64,000 bases of DNA from Rothia uropygialis (GCF_004137765.1 NZ_NOIS01000003.1:496001-560000); one strand, 5' to 3'; positions 8,680-18,650 are shown, numbered from the stretch's first letter. Numbers and translations are program-made. Notes: generated from the sequence alone by a model not told the origin.

Positions 8680-9423
8680 TCAACGGTGAGTGACGAATTG
8701 GTACTTGAACTCGTCGCTTCGGTGAATCGCTCGCCGCCACCCGGCCGGCACGGCGCCCCTGGTGAAAAAGGTCGTGTCGATGACCAGAAGTGGGGAGTTC
8801 TCATGGACGCCCAGGGCAGCGGCTTGTCGCTTCGAAGCCGCGGTGGCCCATGCTTCGTGGTCGGTGCGTTCCAGCGCAATGCCGAGCTCGTCTTCGAGTA
8901 AGTCAAAGGCCGATCCGTTGGCTTCTAGCTCCGCGGTAGTAGGAGAGAATTCATGCGGCGCGTTGACGTAAACGTCCGATTCGATCAATGGTTCACCTTC
9001 CACGGTGATCAGGCGCAGGAAATGAAGCAAGGCGACGTGGTCCTCGAGCGCCAGATGCTGGCGAATCTCCATCGGAGGGACTTGTCTTCCGAGGTCAGAG
9101 ACCTCGGAGGTCGCATCGAGCCCGCGTTCTCTGAGGTATTTGTGCAAATTTCCGGGCTTTATGTCAGCGGGACGATGAAGGCTGGCGCCGGGTACCGGGA
9201 AGGTGCCTCTGCCTTGTTTTCGGTAGACATACCCTTCCGTGGCGAGCTCTTTCAGCGCCTGGCGGATGGGTGCTCGGCTGACGTCGAAACGGGCCAGAAG
9301 GCGGTCCTCTGTGACGGGGGTTTCTGCGGCCAGGCGACCTTGAATGATTTCCGTGCGCAAAAGGTCCTTGATCTGGCGGTACAGGGGCACACCCGAGGTT
9401 GGGTCGAGCTCTGCAGATGGCAC
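8680..9423 (-). CDS. GntR/HutC-family transcriptional regulator
   Basis: A 247-residue regulator. An N-terminal winged helix (PLYRQIKDLLRTEI, then FDVSRAPIRQALKELATEG and the wing YRKQGRGTFP) is followed by a UTRA effector domain (LHFLRLITVEGEPLIESDVY to the end). The GTG start has GGAGGGG nine bases upstream. It sits inside the catabolic island, downstream of the ferredoxin reductase, and probably senses a pathway compound. The AT-rich tracts at 3.2 and 8.6 kb are candidate targets. Confidence 0.9.
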   Translation of the reverse strand: MPSAELDPTSGVPLYRQIKDLLRTEIIQGRLAAETPVTEDRLLARFDVSRAPIRQALKELATEGYVYRKQGRGTFPVPGASLHRPADIKPGNLHKYLRERGLDATSEVSDLGRQVPPMEIRQHLALEDHVALLHFLRLITVEGEPLIESDVYVNAPHEFSPTTAELEANGSAFDLLEDELGIALERTDHEAWATAASKRQAAALGVHENSPLLVIDTTFFTRGAVPAGWRRAIHRSDEFKYQFVTHR

Positions 9424-9500
9424 GGCGTTCCCCTCCGGAAAGCTGGCGATGACACGATGACTACTGCATCAGTCAACCACAGAACTACAGGGGATTCGGC

Positions 9501-10655
9501 TTAGCGGACTGCCAAGGTCTCCGGTCGGGCCAGCCGGCGCAGCTTGGGGATCGGTATCTTAAAATTCCATGCCGCCGCGGTCCCCGCTTCGGGCCACTGG
9601 AACAGTGCCGAGTCGTCGTCGATGCTTCCCGCGACGACGTCTGGACGCGTATCCGAAGGAGCCGGACCCATCAGACGCAATGTCACGTCGAATTGCTCGG
9701 TCCAGAAATAAGTGGGGGTGTGGACCTTCTTCGCTGAACCATGAAGAAGCGTCGTGGCCGCGGCTTTTGCTTGGGCAATTGCCGTTGTCCACAGGGGTGT
9801 TCGGATGTAGCCTGTGTCCGTGTTCTGCCACGTTGCATCTCCTGCGGCGACGATTCCTGGCGCAACGGATCCGTTCTCATCCGTGACCAGTCGTCCTTGT
9901 CGCAGGAGGCCGGAACTCTCGAGCCATTCGGTACTGGGTTTGTCACCGATGGCAGTGATGACCAAATCAGTCTCACGACCATTGCCCGATTCCAGAACTA
10001 GCCCCAACGGGTCGGAATCCCTATTTGGTGTCAGTACCTCGGACGCCCGGTCGTCGAGAAGATCTATTCCTCGGGCGATGGCTCTGGACGCAATATGGTT
10101 GGCCAAAAAAGGACCGATGTGGGACCTCATCGGAGTTCCACGGTGGATCAGCGTTACCTGCGCCCCGAAAGAGCGCGCGACCGAGGCAATCTCCATGCCA
10201 AGAGGTCCGCCGCCGATTATGGTCAGTCTCGGTTTGCTGAGCAATCGGTCGCGAAGTCGGGAGGCTTCCTCGAAGGTCCGGAGGTTGAGCTCTCGAGAGC
10301 TCTTGCTGAATCGCTGGGGGCGTGCACCGGTGGCTATGACGAGCCCGTCGAAGGGCAGTCGTGTACCGTCCTCTAGGGTCACTTCTCGGTTCTGTGGATC
10401 CATGGCCTTTGCGCACATGCCCAGCATTTCGGTTCCGCCGTGTTCCGCATTGGGAAGCGCAAGATGGTTGATGGTGGCATTCCTCGTCGGGCTGAGCGCC
10501 GATTTGGACAATCCGGGCCTTGTGTATGGAGCCGTGGATTCTTCGCCTACAATCGTGATCTGTCCTGTGTACCCCTCGTGCCTGAGGGTGTCCGCCGCGG
10601 TGATTCCTGCGATGCCGTATCCGATGATTAGAACGTTCTTCATTCGTCCAACCAT
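9501..10655 (-). CDS. Ferredoxin reductase, FAD/NAD(P)H pyridine-nucleotide family
   Basis: A ~384-residue reductase passing electrons from NAD(P)H to the [3Fe-4S] ferredoxin encoded just upstream. FAD motif IIGYGIAGITAADTLR lies at the N terminus, the NAD(P)H motif IIGGGPLGMEIASVAR near residue 150, and the FAD-site APGIVAAGDATW near 275. The ATG at 10655 overlaps the ferredoxin stop (TGATG); an alternative ATG four codons later begins MKNVLIIG. The gene pair is the redox chain for the P450 at 11982. The C-terminal dimer domain is shorter than in camphor-type reductases. Confidence 0.88.
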   Translation of the reverse strand: MVGRMKNVLIIGYGIAGITAADTLRHEGYTGQITIVGEESTAPYTRPGLSKSALSPTRNATINHLALPNAEHGGTEMLGMCAKAMDPQNREVTLEDGTRLPFDGLVIATGARPQRFSKSSRELNLRTFEEASRLRDRLLSKPRLTIIGGGPLGMEIASVARSFGAQVTLIHRGTPMRSHIGPFLANHIASRAIARGIDLLDDRASEVLTPNRDSDPLGLVLESGNGRETDLVITAIGDKPSTEWLESSGLLRQGRLVTDENGSVAPGIVAAGDATWQNTDTGYIRTPLWTTAIAQAKAAATTLLHGSAKKVHTPTYFWTEQFDVTLRLMGPAPSDTRPDVVAGSIDDDSALFQWPEAGTAAAWNFKIPIPKLRRLARPETLAVR

Positions 10656-10858
10656 CAGGACAACCTGAGCGCGGCGACGGGACACACGCGAACGGCAGCT
10701 TTCGCCTGGGCAAGCTCTTCCGCCCCGATGTTCTCGACGTCGATGACGAGTTCACCCTCGTCGTCAAGATGCATGAGTTCCGGTGCTGCTTCCTCGCACA
10801 GTCCATGACCTTCGCAGCGCGGACGGTCCAAGTCGATGTGAGTGGTTTCTGCGGACAT
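10655..10858 (-). CDS. [3Fe-4S] ferredoxin of the P450 system
   Basis: A 67-residue acidic ferredoxin. The cluster motif is C-x2-H-x2-C (CEGHGLC) with the final CP in VCPVAAL, the pattern of actinobacterial P450 ferredoxins carrying one 3Fe-4S cluster. GAGGAAGAG immediately precedes the ATG. It is the first gene of the minus-strand redox operon and is divergent from the LysR gene. It should shuttle electrons from the reductase encoded by the next gene to the nearby P450. Confidence 0.92.
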   Translation of the reverse strand: MSAETTHIDLDRPRCEGHGLCEEAAPELMHLDDEGELVIDVENIGAEELAQAKAAVRVCPVAALRLS

Positions 10859-10935
10859 CTCTTCCTCCTGTGACGTGTCTTTTCATCATCGTGTGTTCCA
10901 CCACAGCAGTCCAATGAATAGATAGCATTCTCAAT

Positions 10936-11904
10936 ATGCATGAAATGAATATCGAGGAGATCGACCCTCCGATCGCTGATGCTGTGAGCCATCTCGCCGG
11001 GGTGGATATGAACCTGTTGGTATTGCTCGATGCGTTGTTGGCTGAAGAATCAGTGACCAACGCTGCCCATCGCGTCGGTCTCTCCCAGCCGGCGATGAGC
11101 CATGCCTTGCGGAGGTTGAGGAGGCTCTTTCGGGACGAGATCCTGATCAGGGAAGGAGGGCGGTCTAGATTGACTCCTCGCGCCCAGGCGCTCAAGGGCC
11201 CATTGCGTGACATTTTGGGGCGGGCTGACCGTTTGTTCCGGCCAGGGGGTTTCGACCCACGCACCGATACGCGGCGGGTCACGGTGGCCATGAATCCCGC
11301 GACGGCGTCGATCTTCGGCGGGATTCTGGCACATTTGATCTCTGTCGAAGCTCCCGAGATGTCCTTGCGTCTCATGACGACCATGGACCTGGCCGATTCG
11401 CTATTTCTGCACTCCGATGTCGATCTCATGTTGCTCTCTGAGGCTTATCAAACGAATTACGAGCGGGAGCGGCTTTATGAGGACGAGTGGGTTGTGATCG
11501 CAGGTCGCAAGGAGCTCAACGCGCGGGAGTGGCTCCAATCCAAGCCGCATGTCTTATATGAATCTCGCCATCCTCAGCCTCCCTACGAGGCAATGAGGCG
11601 AGCTGGAATAAATCTCCGGATACACACACGGCTCACGGATAGTTCGCTCATCCCGTGGGTGGTCTCCGGCAACGATTGTGTAGGGATACACAGACGGAGC
11701 GTCATCGAATCCTTGAACGATCACATGCAGCTGTGGTCCGAGGAGTTCCCCTTCGATGTTCCCCCGCTAGCGACGGATGTCGTGTGGAGCCCATGGGCCA
11801 CGGACGGAAAATTCAGGATCTGGTTGCGTGGTTTGGTAGAGAAAGCCGCAAAGGAAAAACTGTCGAATCTGGATATTCGCCGTATGAATAACGGTCATGT
11901 CTAA
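10936..11904 (+). CDS. LysR-family regulator (NodD/PcpR-like)
   Basis: A 322-residue LysR-type regulator. The N-terminal HTH reads MNLLVLLDALLAEESVTNAA, then LSQPAMSHALRRLRRLF, then GGRSRLTPRAQAL, which places it with NodD/PcpR-like members that respond to aromatic compounds. An effector domain follows to the C terminus. It is divergent from the ferredoxin operon and sits 77 bases upstream of the P450 on the same strand. The 77-base divergent gap is the natural binding region. The N terminus before MNLLV is longer than usual, so a start at 11008 is also possible. Confidence 0.9.
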   Translation: MHEMNIEEIDPPIADAVSHLAGVDMNLLVLLDALLAEESVTNAAHRVGLSQPAMSHALRRLRRLFRDEILIREGGRSRLTPRAQALKGPLRDILGRADRLFRPGGFDPRTDTRRVTVAMNPATASIFGGILAHLISVEAPEMSLRLMTTMDLADSLFLHSDVDLMLLSEAYQTNYERERLYEDEWVVIAGRKELNAREWLQSKPHVLYESRHPQPPYEAMRRAGINLRIHTRLTDSSLIPWVVSGNDCVGIHRRSVIESLNDHMQLWSEEFPFDVPPLATDVVWSPWATDGKFRIWLRGLVEKAAKEKLSNLDIRRMNNGHV

Positions 11905-11981
11905 TATTCATTGGCTGTATTCAGAGGGCTTTGGTTGACTGTGGATCAATAGCGTTGCTGCCGCACCACTCAGGAGAATGA

Positions 11982-13193
11982 ATGCCTGCCTCGATACCCC
12001 ATCAGACCGTGCCCACAGTCGCAGATCTCGACCTCTTTTCGGATGAGGTCTTGCAGGATTCCATGCCGACCTACGTTCGACTACGCGAGATGGCCCCTGT
12101 TGTTTACCTACCGGCCTGTGACCTGTGGGTCATTACCCGGTACGAAGAGGTGCGTGAGGCCCTGGGTAACACCGATGTTTTCTCGTCCACTGGCGTTGCG
12201 TTCAACGACACAATGAATGAGGCCTTGGCCGGAACAAGTCTGGCAACGGACCCGCCTGGTCACCAAAAGCTCCGCGATGCTTTGACAGAAAACCTGTCAC
12301 CAAGAGCCGTGAGAAAAATGAAAGACGGGATCTTCGCCAAGGCAGATGCGCTCGTCGGCGAGGTCGCTTCACGCGGTGAGATCGACGGAATGGAAGAACT
12401 AGCTAAGGTTTTTCCGGTCTCTATAGTCATGGACCTCATCGGGGTGCAAGGTGAGGTCAGGGAGCGCCTGCTTTCCTGGGGCGAAGCTGCATTCAACATG
12501 CAGGGTCCGCTCAATGATCGGGCACTGGACTCTTTCCCCGTAGCTCAAGAACTCTTCGACTGGACCCACGAGCAGATCGTGGCCGAAGACCTTATGGAGG
12601 GAAGCATCGGCCGAGGAGTCTTCGAGGCCGCTGAGCGCGGGCAGATTCCCTATGAAAGCTGCGGCATGATCATCCACCAGTACATCGCCGCGGGCATGGA
12701 CACCACGATCACCTCCATCGGAAACGCCATTGTGCTTCTCGGGCGATATCCCGAGCAGTTCCAGCGGCTCCGGGACAAACCCGAGTTGGCGTCGTCGGCG
12801 TTCAACGAGGTGCAGCGTTTCTTGGCACCGATTCCGGTGCTGGGCCGACGCGCCCTGAGCGACGTTGATGTCGGCGGCACCACGATACCTGCCGGTTCTC
12901 AAACGGCTCTCCTCGTCGCTGCCTCCAACCGGGACCCTCGGCATTACGAAAATCCGGAAGAGTTCCTGATCGAGCGAAATCCGGTGGACCATCTTTCCTT
13001 CGGATACGGCACTCACACATGCGCGGGGCAGGGACTCGCACGCCTCGAGGCCCATGGAATCCTTGCGGCATTGGCTGGGAGGATCGAGAGTTATGCGGTC
13101 GGTCAGACTATGCCGAGGATCAACAACATCACACGGCCTTACCGGTACATCTCCATGCAGGAGATCGTCCCGACCGAGGGGCGTCTCCGGTAG
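11982..13193 (+). CDS. Cytochrome P450, CYP199-like
   Basis: A 403-residue soluble bacterial P450. The I-helix oxygen-activation motif is AAGMDTT (~residue 237), the K-helix ExxR lies in FNEVQRF, and the heme thiolate is the Cys at ~347 in FGYGTHTCAGQGLARLE. The ATDPPGHQKLRDALTENLSP segment and the C-terminal INNITRPYR resemble the CYP199A group, which dealkylates para-substituted benzoates. This is my family recall, not a search. CAGGAG precedes the ATG. Redox partners are encoded 1.1 kb away, so the system looks complete. Confidence 0.9.
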   Translation: MPASIPHQTVPTVADLDLFSDEVLQDSMPTYVRLREMAPVVYLPACDLWVITRYEEVREALGNTDVFSSTGVAFNDTMNEALAGTSLATDPPGHQKLRDALTENLSPRAVRKMKDGIFAKADALVGEVASRGEIDGMEELAKVFPVSIVMDLIGVQGEVRERLLSWGEAAFNMQGPLNDRALDSFPVAQELFDWTHEQIVAEDLMEGSIGRGVFEAAERGQIPYESCGMIIHQYIAAGMDTTITSIGNAIVLLGRYPEQFQRLRDKPELASSAFNEVQRFLAPIPVLGRRALSDVDVGGTTIPAGSQTALLVAASNRDPRHYENPEEFLIERNPVDHLSFGYGTHTCAGQGLARLEAHGILAALAGRIESYAVGQTMPRINNITRPYRYISMQEIVPTEGRLR

Positions 13194-13203
13194 TCGTGAG
13201 GCT

Positions 13204-15708
13204 TCAGCCCCCGCCTCTCATCCACCGACCCGTTGCGGACTCATCGCACGCGGCGACGTCGGCCGGCGGGCCCGCGACGAGTATCTGACCACCGCGCTCA
13301 CCCGCACCGGGGCCAAGATCAATGACCCAGTCGGCGCCCGCAACAACCCGTAGGTCATGTTCCGCCACGATGACTGTGTTCCCTTGATCAACGAGGCGGT
13401 TGAGCTCGGCAACCAGAAGGTCGACGTCCGCAGGGTGAAGCCCGGTCGTCGGCTCGTCCAGAAGATAAACGGTATGACCGCGCGGGGCTCTCTGGAGCTC
13501 GGTCGCGAGTTTGATTCTCTGGGCCTCACCACCGGAAAGTTCCGTGGCCGGTTGGCCAAGGGTCAGGTAGCCAAGTCCGATGGCGTCGAGCGCCCGCAGG
13601 GATCGGCAAATGTGCTCTTCGTCGGCGAAGAAGTCCAGGGCATCTCGCACCGAAAGGCTCAGGACCTCAGAGATATTTTTGCCGTTCCAGGAGACTTCGA
13701 GAGTTTCCTGGTTGTATCGGGCCCCGTGGCAATCGGGGCAGGGCGAGTAACTGCCCGGCAGGAAAACGAGTTCGACCTCGATCTGCCCTTCGCCCTGGCA
13801 CGTGGGGCATCGACCTTCGGTCACGTTGAAGGAGAATCTTCCGACTCCCCATCCTCGCGCTTGTGCGTCCTGGGTTGAGGCGAAGAGCTTGCGAACCCTG
13901 TCGAAAAGACCGGTATAGGTTGCCAAGCATGACCGGGGGCTGCGACCGATGGGTTTCTGCGTGATCTGTACCAGGCGATCCACGGCGTCCGTTCCGGATA
14001 CTTTTCCGACGGTGAGGTTCTTGCCGGCCTCCTCGTCCTGTTCAAGGACGCTCGAGCGAACGCTTTCGCGGAGAATCGGCGCGAGAACTTCACCCAGGAG
14101 AGTAGATTTGCCGGCGCCGGACACCCCAGTCAGGGCCACAAAGGTGCCCAGCGGGAAGGAGACGGACACGCCCCGCACATTCCGCGCTGTCACGCCGTCC
14201 ATGCTCAGGTGGCTCGTGGCTGTCCGGACCGCATCCGCGGTTCTGGGCTCGGGCAATGGCTGATACAGATAGGGTGCCGTCTTGGACTCCTTGACCTGAG
14301 CGAGGTCGGCCACGGGACCCGAGTGCAAGATGTGCCCTCCATCGACGCCGGCTGCAGGGCCGACGTCGACGGCCCAATCCGCGCGTTCGACCAGGCGCAT
14401 ATCGTGTTCGACCAGAAGCACCGAATTGCCGTCCTCGATGAACCGTTCGAAGAGATCCAGAAGCACGCCTTTCTCGCTGGGGTGCAGGCCCGCGGATGGT
14501 TCGTCCAGGACGTAGGCGACGCCGAACAACCCCGACCTCAGCTGGGCCGAAAGACGAAGCCGTTGCATTTCACCGGTGGACAGTGTGCGGGCGGGACGAT
14601 CAAGACTGAGATGCCCCAACCCCAAGCCGACCATCGTCTCGAGAACGGGTACTACATTCGGAAGGAGCAGACGCTCCGCCTCCGTCTCGGGGGTTTCCTC
14701 AAGTTCGGAGACTCTCTGCCAACGATCTTGGAACAGCTCCAAAATCTCTTCCGCCGAGCGAGAGTTGAGCTCGTAGATCTTCTGTTCGAGGTACTCCACG
14801 CGCAGGGCATCGGGATTGAGCCTGTGGCCGTGGCAGGTCGGGCACTCGAAGGTGTCCAGGTATTTCAGGGCACGAGCGCGCGTCTTCTCCGATTTGGCCT
14901 GATCCACGGTCTGAAGGAGATAGCGATTCACCGACCGCCAACGGCCCTGGTATGTGCGTTGCGTCTGATCCACGCCGCGTTCCGGATGGACCTCGACCAC
15001 CGGCTGATCTTCCGTGAACAAGATCCAGTCCCGGGTCTCTTGGGGGATTTCCCGCCACGGCAGATCCATGTCCACGATGTCGAGAGTGAACAAGATGTCG
15101 TGGAAGTTCTTGCCGAGCCACGCCCCGGGCCATGCCTGTATCGCGCCGTCGTTGATCGAAAGCTGCGGGTCCGGGACCATCGAGCGTTCGGTGGGTTCGT
15201 GAAGCACGCCTGCACCATGGCACTGCGGGCACATGCCCTCGGGCGTATTGGGGCTGAACGCCTCGGCCAGCAGTCTTCCGCCGTGCAGTGCGGAACCTCG
15301 CCGAAGCGATTCGGCGGGGTGGTTTCCGGCGCGCGAGTAGAGAAGACGAATCCCATTGGACAGGGTTGTGATGGTGCCGACGGTCGACCGAGCACCGCCT
15401 GCGCTGTTCCTCTGTTCGAGGGCCACCGTGGGCGGCAGGCCCGTCAGGGATTCGACGCGAGGATCCATGGTGCTGCCGATCAGTCGCCGAGCGAAAGGGG
15501 CAATGGACTCCAGGTAGCGCCGCTGTGACTCACCGTGAATCGTCCCGAACGCGAGGGATGACTTTCCGGATCCTGACACCCCGGTGAACGCAACCAGCGC
15601 ACCCCGCGGGAATTCTGTACTGACGTGTTGGAGATTGTGCAGGTGGGCGTCGTGGACAGCGACGCCGGCGGGTCGGCGCTGGTCAGGGCGAGTTTCAGTG
15701 ACGGGCAT
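13204..15708 (-). CDS. UvrA-like ABC ATPase (DrrC/UvrA2 type)
   Basis: An ~834-residue paralogue of UvrA with two ABC modules. Walker A motifs are GVSGSGKSS and GVSGAGKST, signatures LSTGEMQRL and LSGGEAQRI, Walker B regions YVLDEPSAGLHP and YLLDEPTTGLHP. Zinc-finger cysteines appear as CPQC, CPTC, CPTC and CPDC. It is about 100 residues shorter than housekeeping UvrA, like the drug-resistance forms (DrrC), so self-protection against DNA-binding compounds is plausible. I chose the ATG at 15708; a GTG 17 codons upstream is also in frame. It is convergent with the P450 gene. Confidence 0.88.
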   Translation of the reverse strand: MPVTETRPDQRRPAGVAVHDAHLHNLQHVSTEFPRGALVAFTGVSGSGKSSLAFGTIHGESQRRYLESIAPFARRLIGSTMDPRVESLTGLPPTVALEQRNSAGGARSTVGTITTLSNGIRLLYSRAGNHPAESLRRGSALHGGRLLAEAFSPNTPEGMCPQCHGAGVLHEPTERSMVPDPQLSINDGAIQAWPGAWLGKNFHDILFTLDIVDMDLPWREIPQETRDWILFTEDQPVVEVHPERGVDQTQRTYQGRWRSVNRYLLQTVDQAKSEKTRARALKYLDTFECPTCHGHRLNPDALRVEYLEQKIYELNSRSAEEILELFQDRWQRVSELEETPETEAERLLLPNVVPVLETMVGLGLGHLSLDRPARTLSTGEMQRLRLSAQLRSGLFGVAYVLDEPSAGLHPSEKGVLLDLFERFIEDGNSVLLVEHDMRLVERADWAVDVGPAAGVDGGHILHSGPVADLAQVKESKTAPYLYQPLPEPRTADAVRTATSHLSMDGVTARNVRGVSVSFPLGTFVALTGVSGAGKSTLLGEVLAPILRESVRSSVLEQDEEAGKNLTVGKVSGTDAVDRLVQITQKPIGRSPRSCLATYTGLFDRVRKLFASTQDAQARGWGVGRFSFNVTEGRCPTCQGEGQIEVELVFLPGSYSPCPDCHGARYNQETLEVSWNGKNISEVLSLSVRDALDFFADEEHICRSLRALDAIGLGYLTLGQPATELSGGEAQRIKLATELQRAPRGHTVYLLDEPTTGLHPADVDLLVAELNRLVDQGNTVIVAEHDLRVVAGADWVIDLGPGAGERGGQILVAGPPADVAACDESATGRWMRGGG

Positions 15709-15900
15709 GTACTCGAGGCTAGCAAGGGGCACCCGAAGCTGGGTCTCAGGGCACCTCACCTGCGCACGATCGATCCTGTCGTGAATTGCTACAGCATCAC
15801 CACGCGTCAGGCAGGCCCAGGACGTTACCGGTATTCGAGGAGTTGATCCACGTCTGTCAGCTGCTCTTGCGATGCGTCAACACGAACCCCGCGCTGCGCC

Positions 15901-17154
15901 CTAGCGGGCGGTCTGGTCGGTTTTCCGTTTGTGGACGCCCTTCGGCAGATCCATGGTCCGGGCGAACGCTGCCGTCCAAACCGCCCCGACAATAGTCAGC
16001 ACGCCTGTAGTGACAAGGGCCAACGGGAGGGTGGCGACGCTCAGAAGGAGCGCCACAATCGCCGGTCCGCCCAGCTTGCCCGAGTTGTTGAAAATCGCCC
16101 AGATTCCGAGGAACTTTGCGCGACCGACCTTGGGGCTCAGGTCGGCACCGATCGTCATGTTCACGCCGGCGCCCAGTCCGTTGCCGACGGCCATAACGGC
16201 GACGGCCAAGATGGTCCACGCAAGAGTGGGCTGAACCGCCATGACGAGGAATCCTGCCCCGAATATTGCGAGGCAAAGGATGAGAACCACCGATCGGCCC
16301 AAACGGTCCTTGATGTAGCCACCGGGGAACATCAGAATCAGCTCGAGCGCCGCGCCCAAAGCCACCAGCAAGGAAATGCCTGATTCGTGCAGATCAATGT
16401 GCACACCCCAAAGCTGAATCATCGTGGGTTGGGCAGCTCGAGCGATAGCCAGAATCGTGATCGCCACGCCGGCTAGCATCACGGCCTTCCACCGGACCTT
16501 GAGCTTCTGAGTCGCAGGCTCGTTCGAATCCGCGACCGCGGCGGTCGGCGTCGTCTGAGTGGAGGCTCCCATGGAGTCGAAGCCACGGTTCAGCGCAGGA
16601 ATACAGAGCACAATGACGGCCAGCACGGCACACGCCGCACTGAAAATATAGACGGACCACAAGGGAAACCACAGGAGAAGCAGTGCGCTGATCATCGGGC
16701 CCACCAGATTACCGACCCTTTGCGTTCCGCCGAGTGCGGTCATGGCGCGGCCCATGTGCATCGCGGGCATTCGGTCGGCGACGACGGCCTGCCGAGCCAA
16801 TCCCCAAATATCCTGGACCGGCGCCAGAAGCATGAGCAGCACAACGTACATGACAAGGGCAAAAGGCGTGGGCAGAGAACCAGCCAGGGACAGAACGAGC
16901 AATGCCGTGATCACCACGGCCGCACTGGTCCCCAAGATCATGGCTCTGCGGTCTCCGACCTTGTCGATCAGAATCCCGACCGGGACGGTCAAGAGGAGGC
17001 TGGCGGCCCCCATCAAAGAGACGACCGCACTGGCCAAAGCTCCACTGGCCCCCAAACTCAATGCGGAGAGAATGAGGACCGGGACCGTGGAGCCGACTCC
17101 GATAGCAAAGAGCAGAGACGGCACGATAACCGGCCAGAAAATAGGGCGGAGCAT
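15901..17154 (-). CDS. MFS transporter
   Basis: A ~417-residue major-facilitator permease with about 12 hydrophobic segments. The loop after TM2 reads VGILIDKVGDRRAM (an MFS motif A variant), and the C half has GGYIKDRLGRSVV. A central loop rich in Thr/Asn (QTTPTAAVADSNEP) separates the halves. AGGGTGG upstream supports the ATG at 17154 over the GTG three codons before it. Drug or metabolite export is the usual role, but the substrate is unknown. It is on the same strand as the UvrA-like gene, which lies 190 bases downstream, so joint resistance is possible. Confidence 0.85.
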   Translation of the reverse strand: MLRPIFWPVIVPSLLFAIGVGSTVPVLILSALSLGASGALASAVVSLMGAASLLLTVPVGILIDKVGDRRAMILGTSAAVVITALLVLSLAGSLPTPFALVMYVVLLMLLAPVQDIWGLARQAVVADRMPAMHMGRAMTALGGTQRVGNLVGPMISALLLLWFPLWSVYIFSAACAVLAVIVLCIPALNRGFDSMGASTQTTPTAAVADSNEPATQKLKVRWKAVMLAGVAITILAIARAAQPTMIQLWGVHIDLHESGISLLVALGAALELILMFPGGYIKDRLGRSVVLILCLAIFGAGFLVMAVQPTLAWTILAVAVMAVGNGLGAGVNMTIGADLSPKVGRAKFLGIWAIFNNSGKLGGPAIVALLLSVATLPLALVTTGVLTIVGAVWTAAFARTMDLPKGVHKRKTDQTAR

Positions 17155-17384
17155 ACGATCCACCCTACGCGGGGGTTCTCAGGATGTCGTGGAAGCGGGA
17201 CATGACGGGGAACGACGCCGTCCGCTCGGGCGTGCGCGAGCGAGTTCGTCAGTGTTACCGAACACAATGTCGGAATTCACATCCGGGATTCTTTCGAAAC
17301 AGAAATAAAAGTCGCGCGTACCCAGTTGTTCTCCAGAGTTGCCAAGTCTGGGCGACTGTGCAATCTGCTCAGAAAGGAGGGATC

Positions 17385-18650
17385 ATGTCGGCAAGTCGGC
17401 TGTTCACTTTAAATCGGAATTCGTCCAATACAGGACTCGTCACGCTCTTGCTAGCGGTCGGAACCTTCGCCTTCGGAGCCGGAGAGTTCGCCTCAATGAG
17501 CCTCTTGCCCTCGATCTCCTCCGATATGGGGGTCGATGAGGGTTCGGCCGGCCACATCATTACCGCATACGCACTCGGCGTTGTACTTGGTGCCCCGGTG
17601 ATTTCCGCGGTTGGCGCCAAATGGCCCAGGAAGCCCCTACTTCTTGGACTGCTCCTGCTTCTGACGGTGGGAAATCTGTTCGTCGCGGCTGCGCCGTCCA
17701 TGGAATGGCTCGTGGTCGGCAGGTTCGCATCCGGTATTCCGCACGGAGCGTTCATCGGCCTGGCCATGGTCACGGCGGCCGGCATCAACCTTCCGACCAA
17801 GCAGGCCCGCGCGGTAAGCATTGTCCAGATGGGCATCACCGTCGCAACCATCGTCGGCGTCCCTCTGTTCACGCTGGTGGGACAGGTCGGCGGATGGCGA
17901 CTGAGCTTCGTGCTGATGAGCGTGATCTCCGCGATCGCCCTCGTCATGCTGTGGAATACCGTACCCAACCACGCGGGGAACAAGGCCACGAGCTCACGAG
18001 TCGAGCTGACCGCGCTCACCAACCCCAAGGTGTTGCTGACCCTGGTCACCGGTGCGATCGGTTTCGGCGGAATCTTCGCCGTGTACTCGTACTTCAGTTC
18101 GGCATTCGAGGGGTCCCACGCCGGGCCGGGCTGGGCGATGTCCTTGATCCTGATGCTCTACGGCGTCGGATCCACGGTCGGCAGTTACGTTGCCGGGTAC
18201 ATCAACTCCAAGATCCTGTTGCCGGCCGCTATGGGTTTTCAGGTTCTTCTGGGCTTCTCTGCCGTTCTCTACGCCGTGGGTGTGGGTAACGCGTGGGTCA
18301 CCGGCATCGCGATGGTCCTGATCGGGGCCAGCGGCGGAATGGTCGTCCCGCTCCAGACTCGCCTGATGATGGCAGCGGGCGATGCCCAGACCATGGCTGC
18401 GGCTATGAACAACGTGGCATTCAACCTGGCCAACGCGCTCGGTCCGTTCCTTGCGGGCTCGGCCATGAAAGCCGGCGGCAGCTGGTCCTCCACGGGTTGG
18501 ATCGCTGCGGCCCTCGCGCTCGGCGGGCTCGTCCTGCTCGGTGCCAATGTGCTCTCCGACCGTCGCACCCCGGTCACCCGCTACGCCGTGCGTTTCGAAC
18601 CCACGACCATGACCATTCCGATCACCGGGGTCGTGCCGGTCGCTAAGTGA
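17385..18650 (+). CDS. MFS transporter, DHA1 (arabinose-efflux-like) family
   Basis: A 421-residue 12-TM permease. The N-terminal FAFGAGEFASMSLLPSISSDMGV and IITAYALGVVLGAPVISAVGAKWPRK carry the DHA1 signature and motif A. The PHGAFIGLAMVTAAGINL segment is motif C-like. The start at 17385 is set by a strong AAAGGAGG; the open frame upstream to 17184 lacks support. These exporters remove sugars, purines or drugs. The gene is divergent from the MFS at 15901, and the 230-base gap must contain both promoters. Confidence 0.87.
   Translation: MSASRLFTLNRNSSNTGLVTLLLAVGTFAFGAGEFASMSLLPSISSDMGVDEGSAGHIITAYALGVVLGAPVISAVGAKWPRKPLLLGLLLLLTVGNLFVAAAPSMEWLVVGRFASGIPHGAFIGLAMVTAAGINLPTKQARAVSIVQMGITVATIVGVPLFTLVGQVGGWRLSFVLMSVISAIALVMLWNTVPNHAGNKATSSRVELTALTNPKVLLTLVTGAIGFGGIFAVYSYFSSAFEGSHAGPGWAMSLILMLYGVGSTVGSYVAGYINSKILLPAAMGFQVLLGFSAVLYAVGVGNAWVTGIAMVLIGASGGMVVPLQTRLMMAAGDAQTMAAAMNNVAFNLANALGPFLAGSAMKAGGSWSSTGWIAAALALGGLVLLGANVLSDRRTPVTRYAVRFEPTTMTIPITGVVPVAK

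Noticed and set aside
14209-15528. A 439-codon open frame antisense to the UvrA-like gene
   Set aside because: The minus-strand frame carries both ABC modules with all motifs; the plus frame is a third-position artefact.
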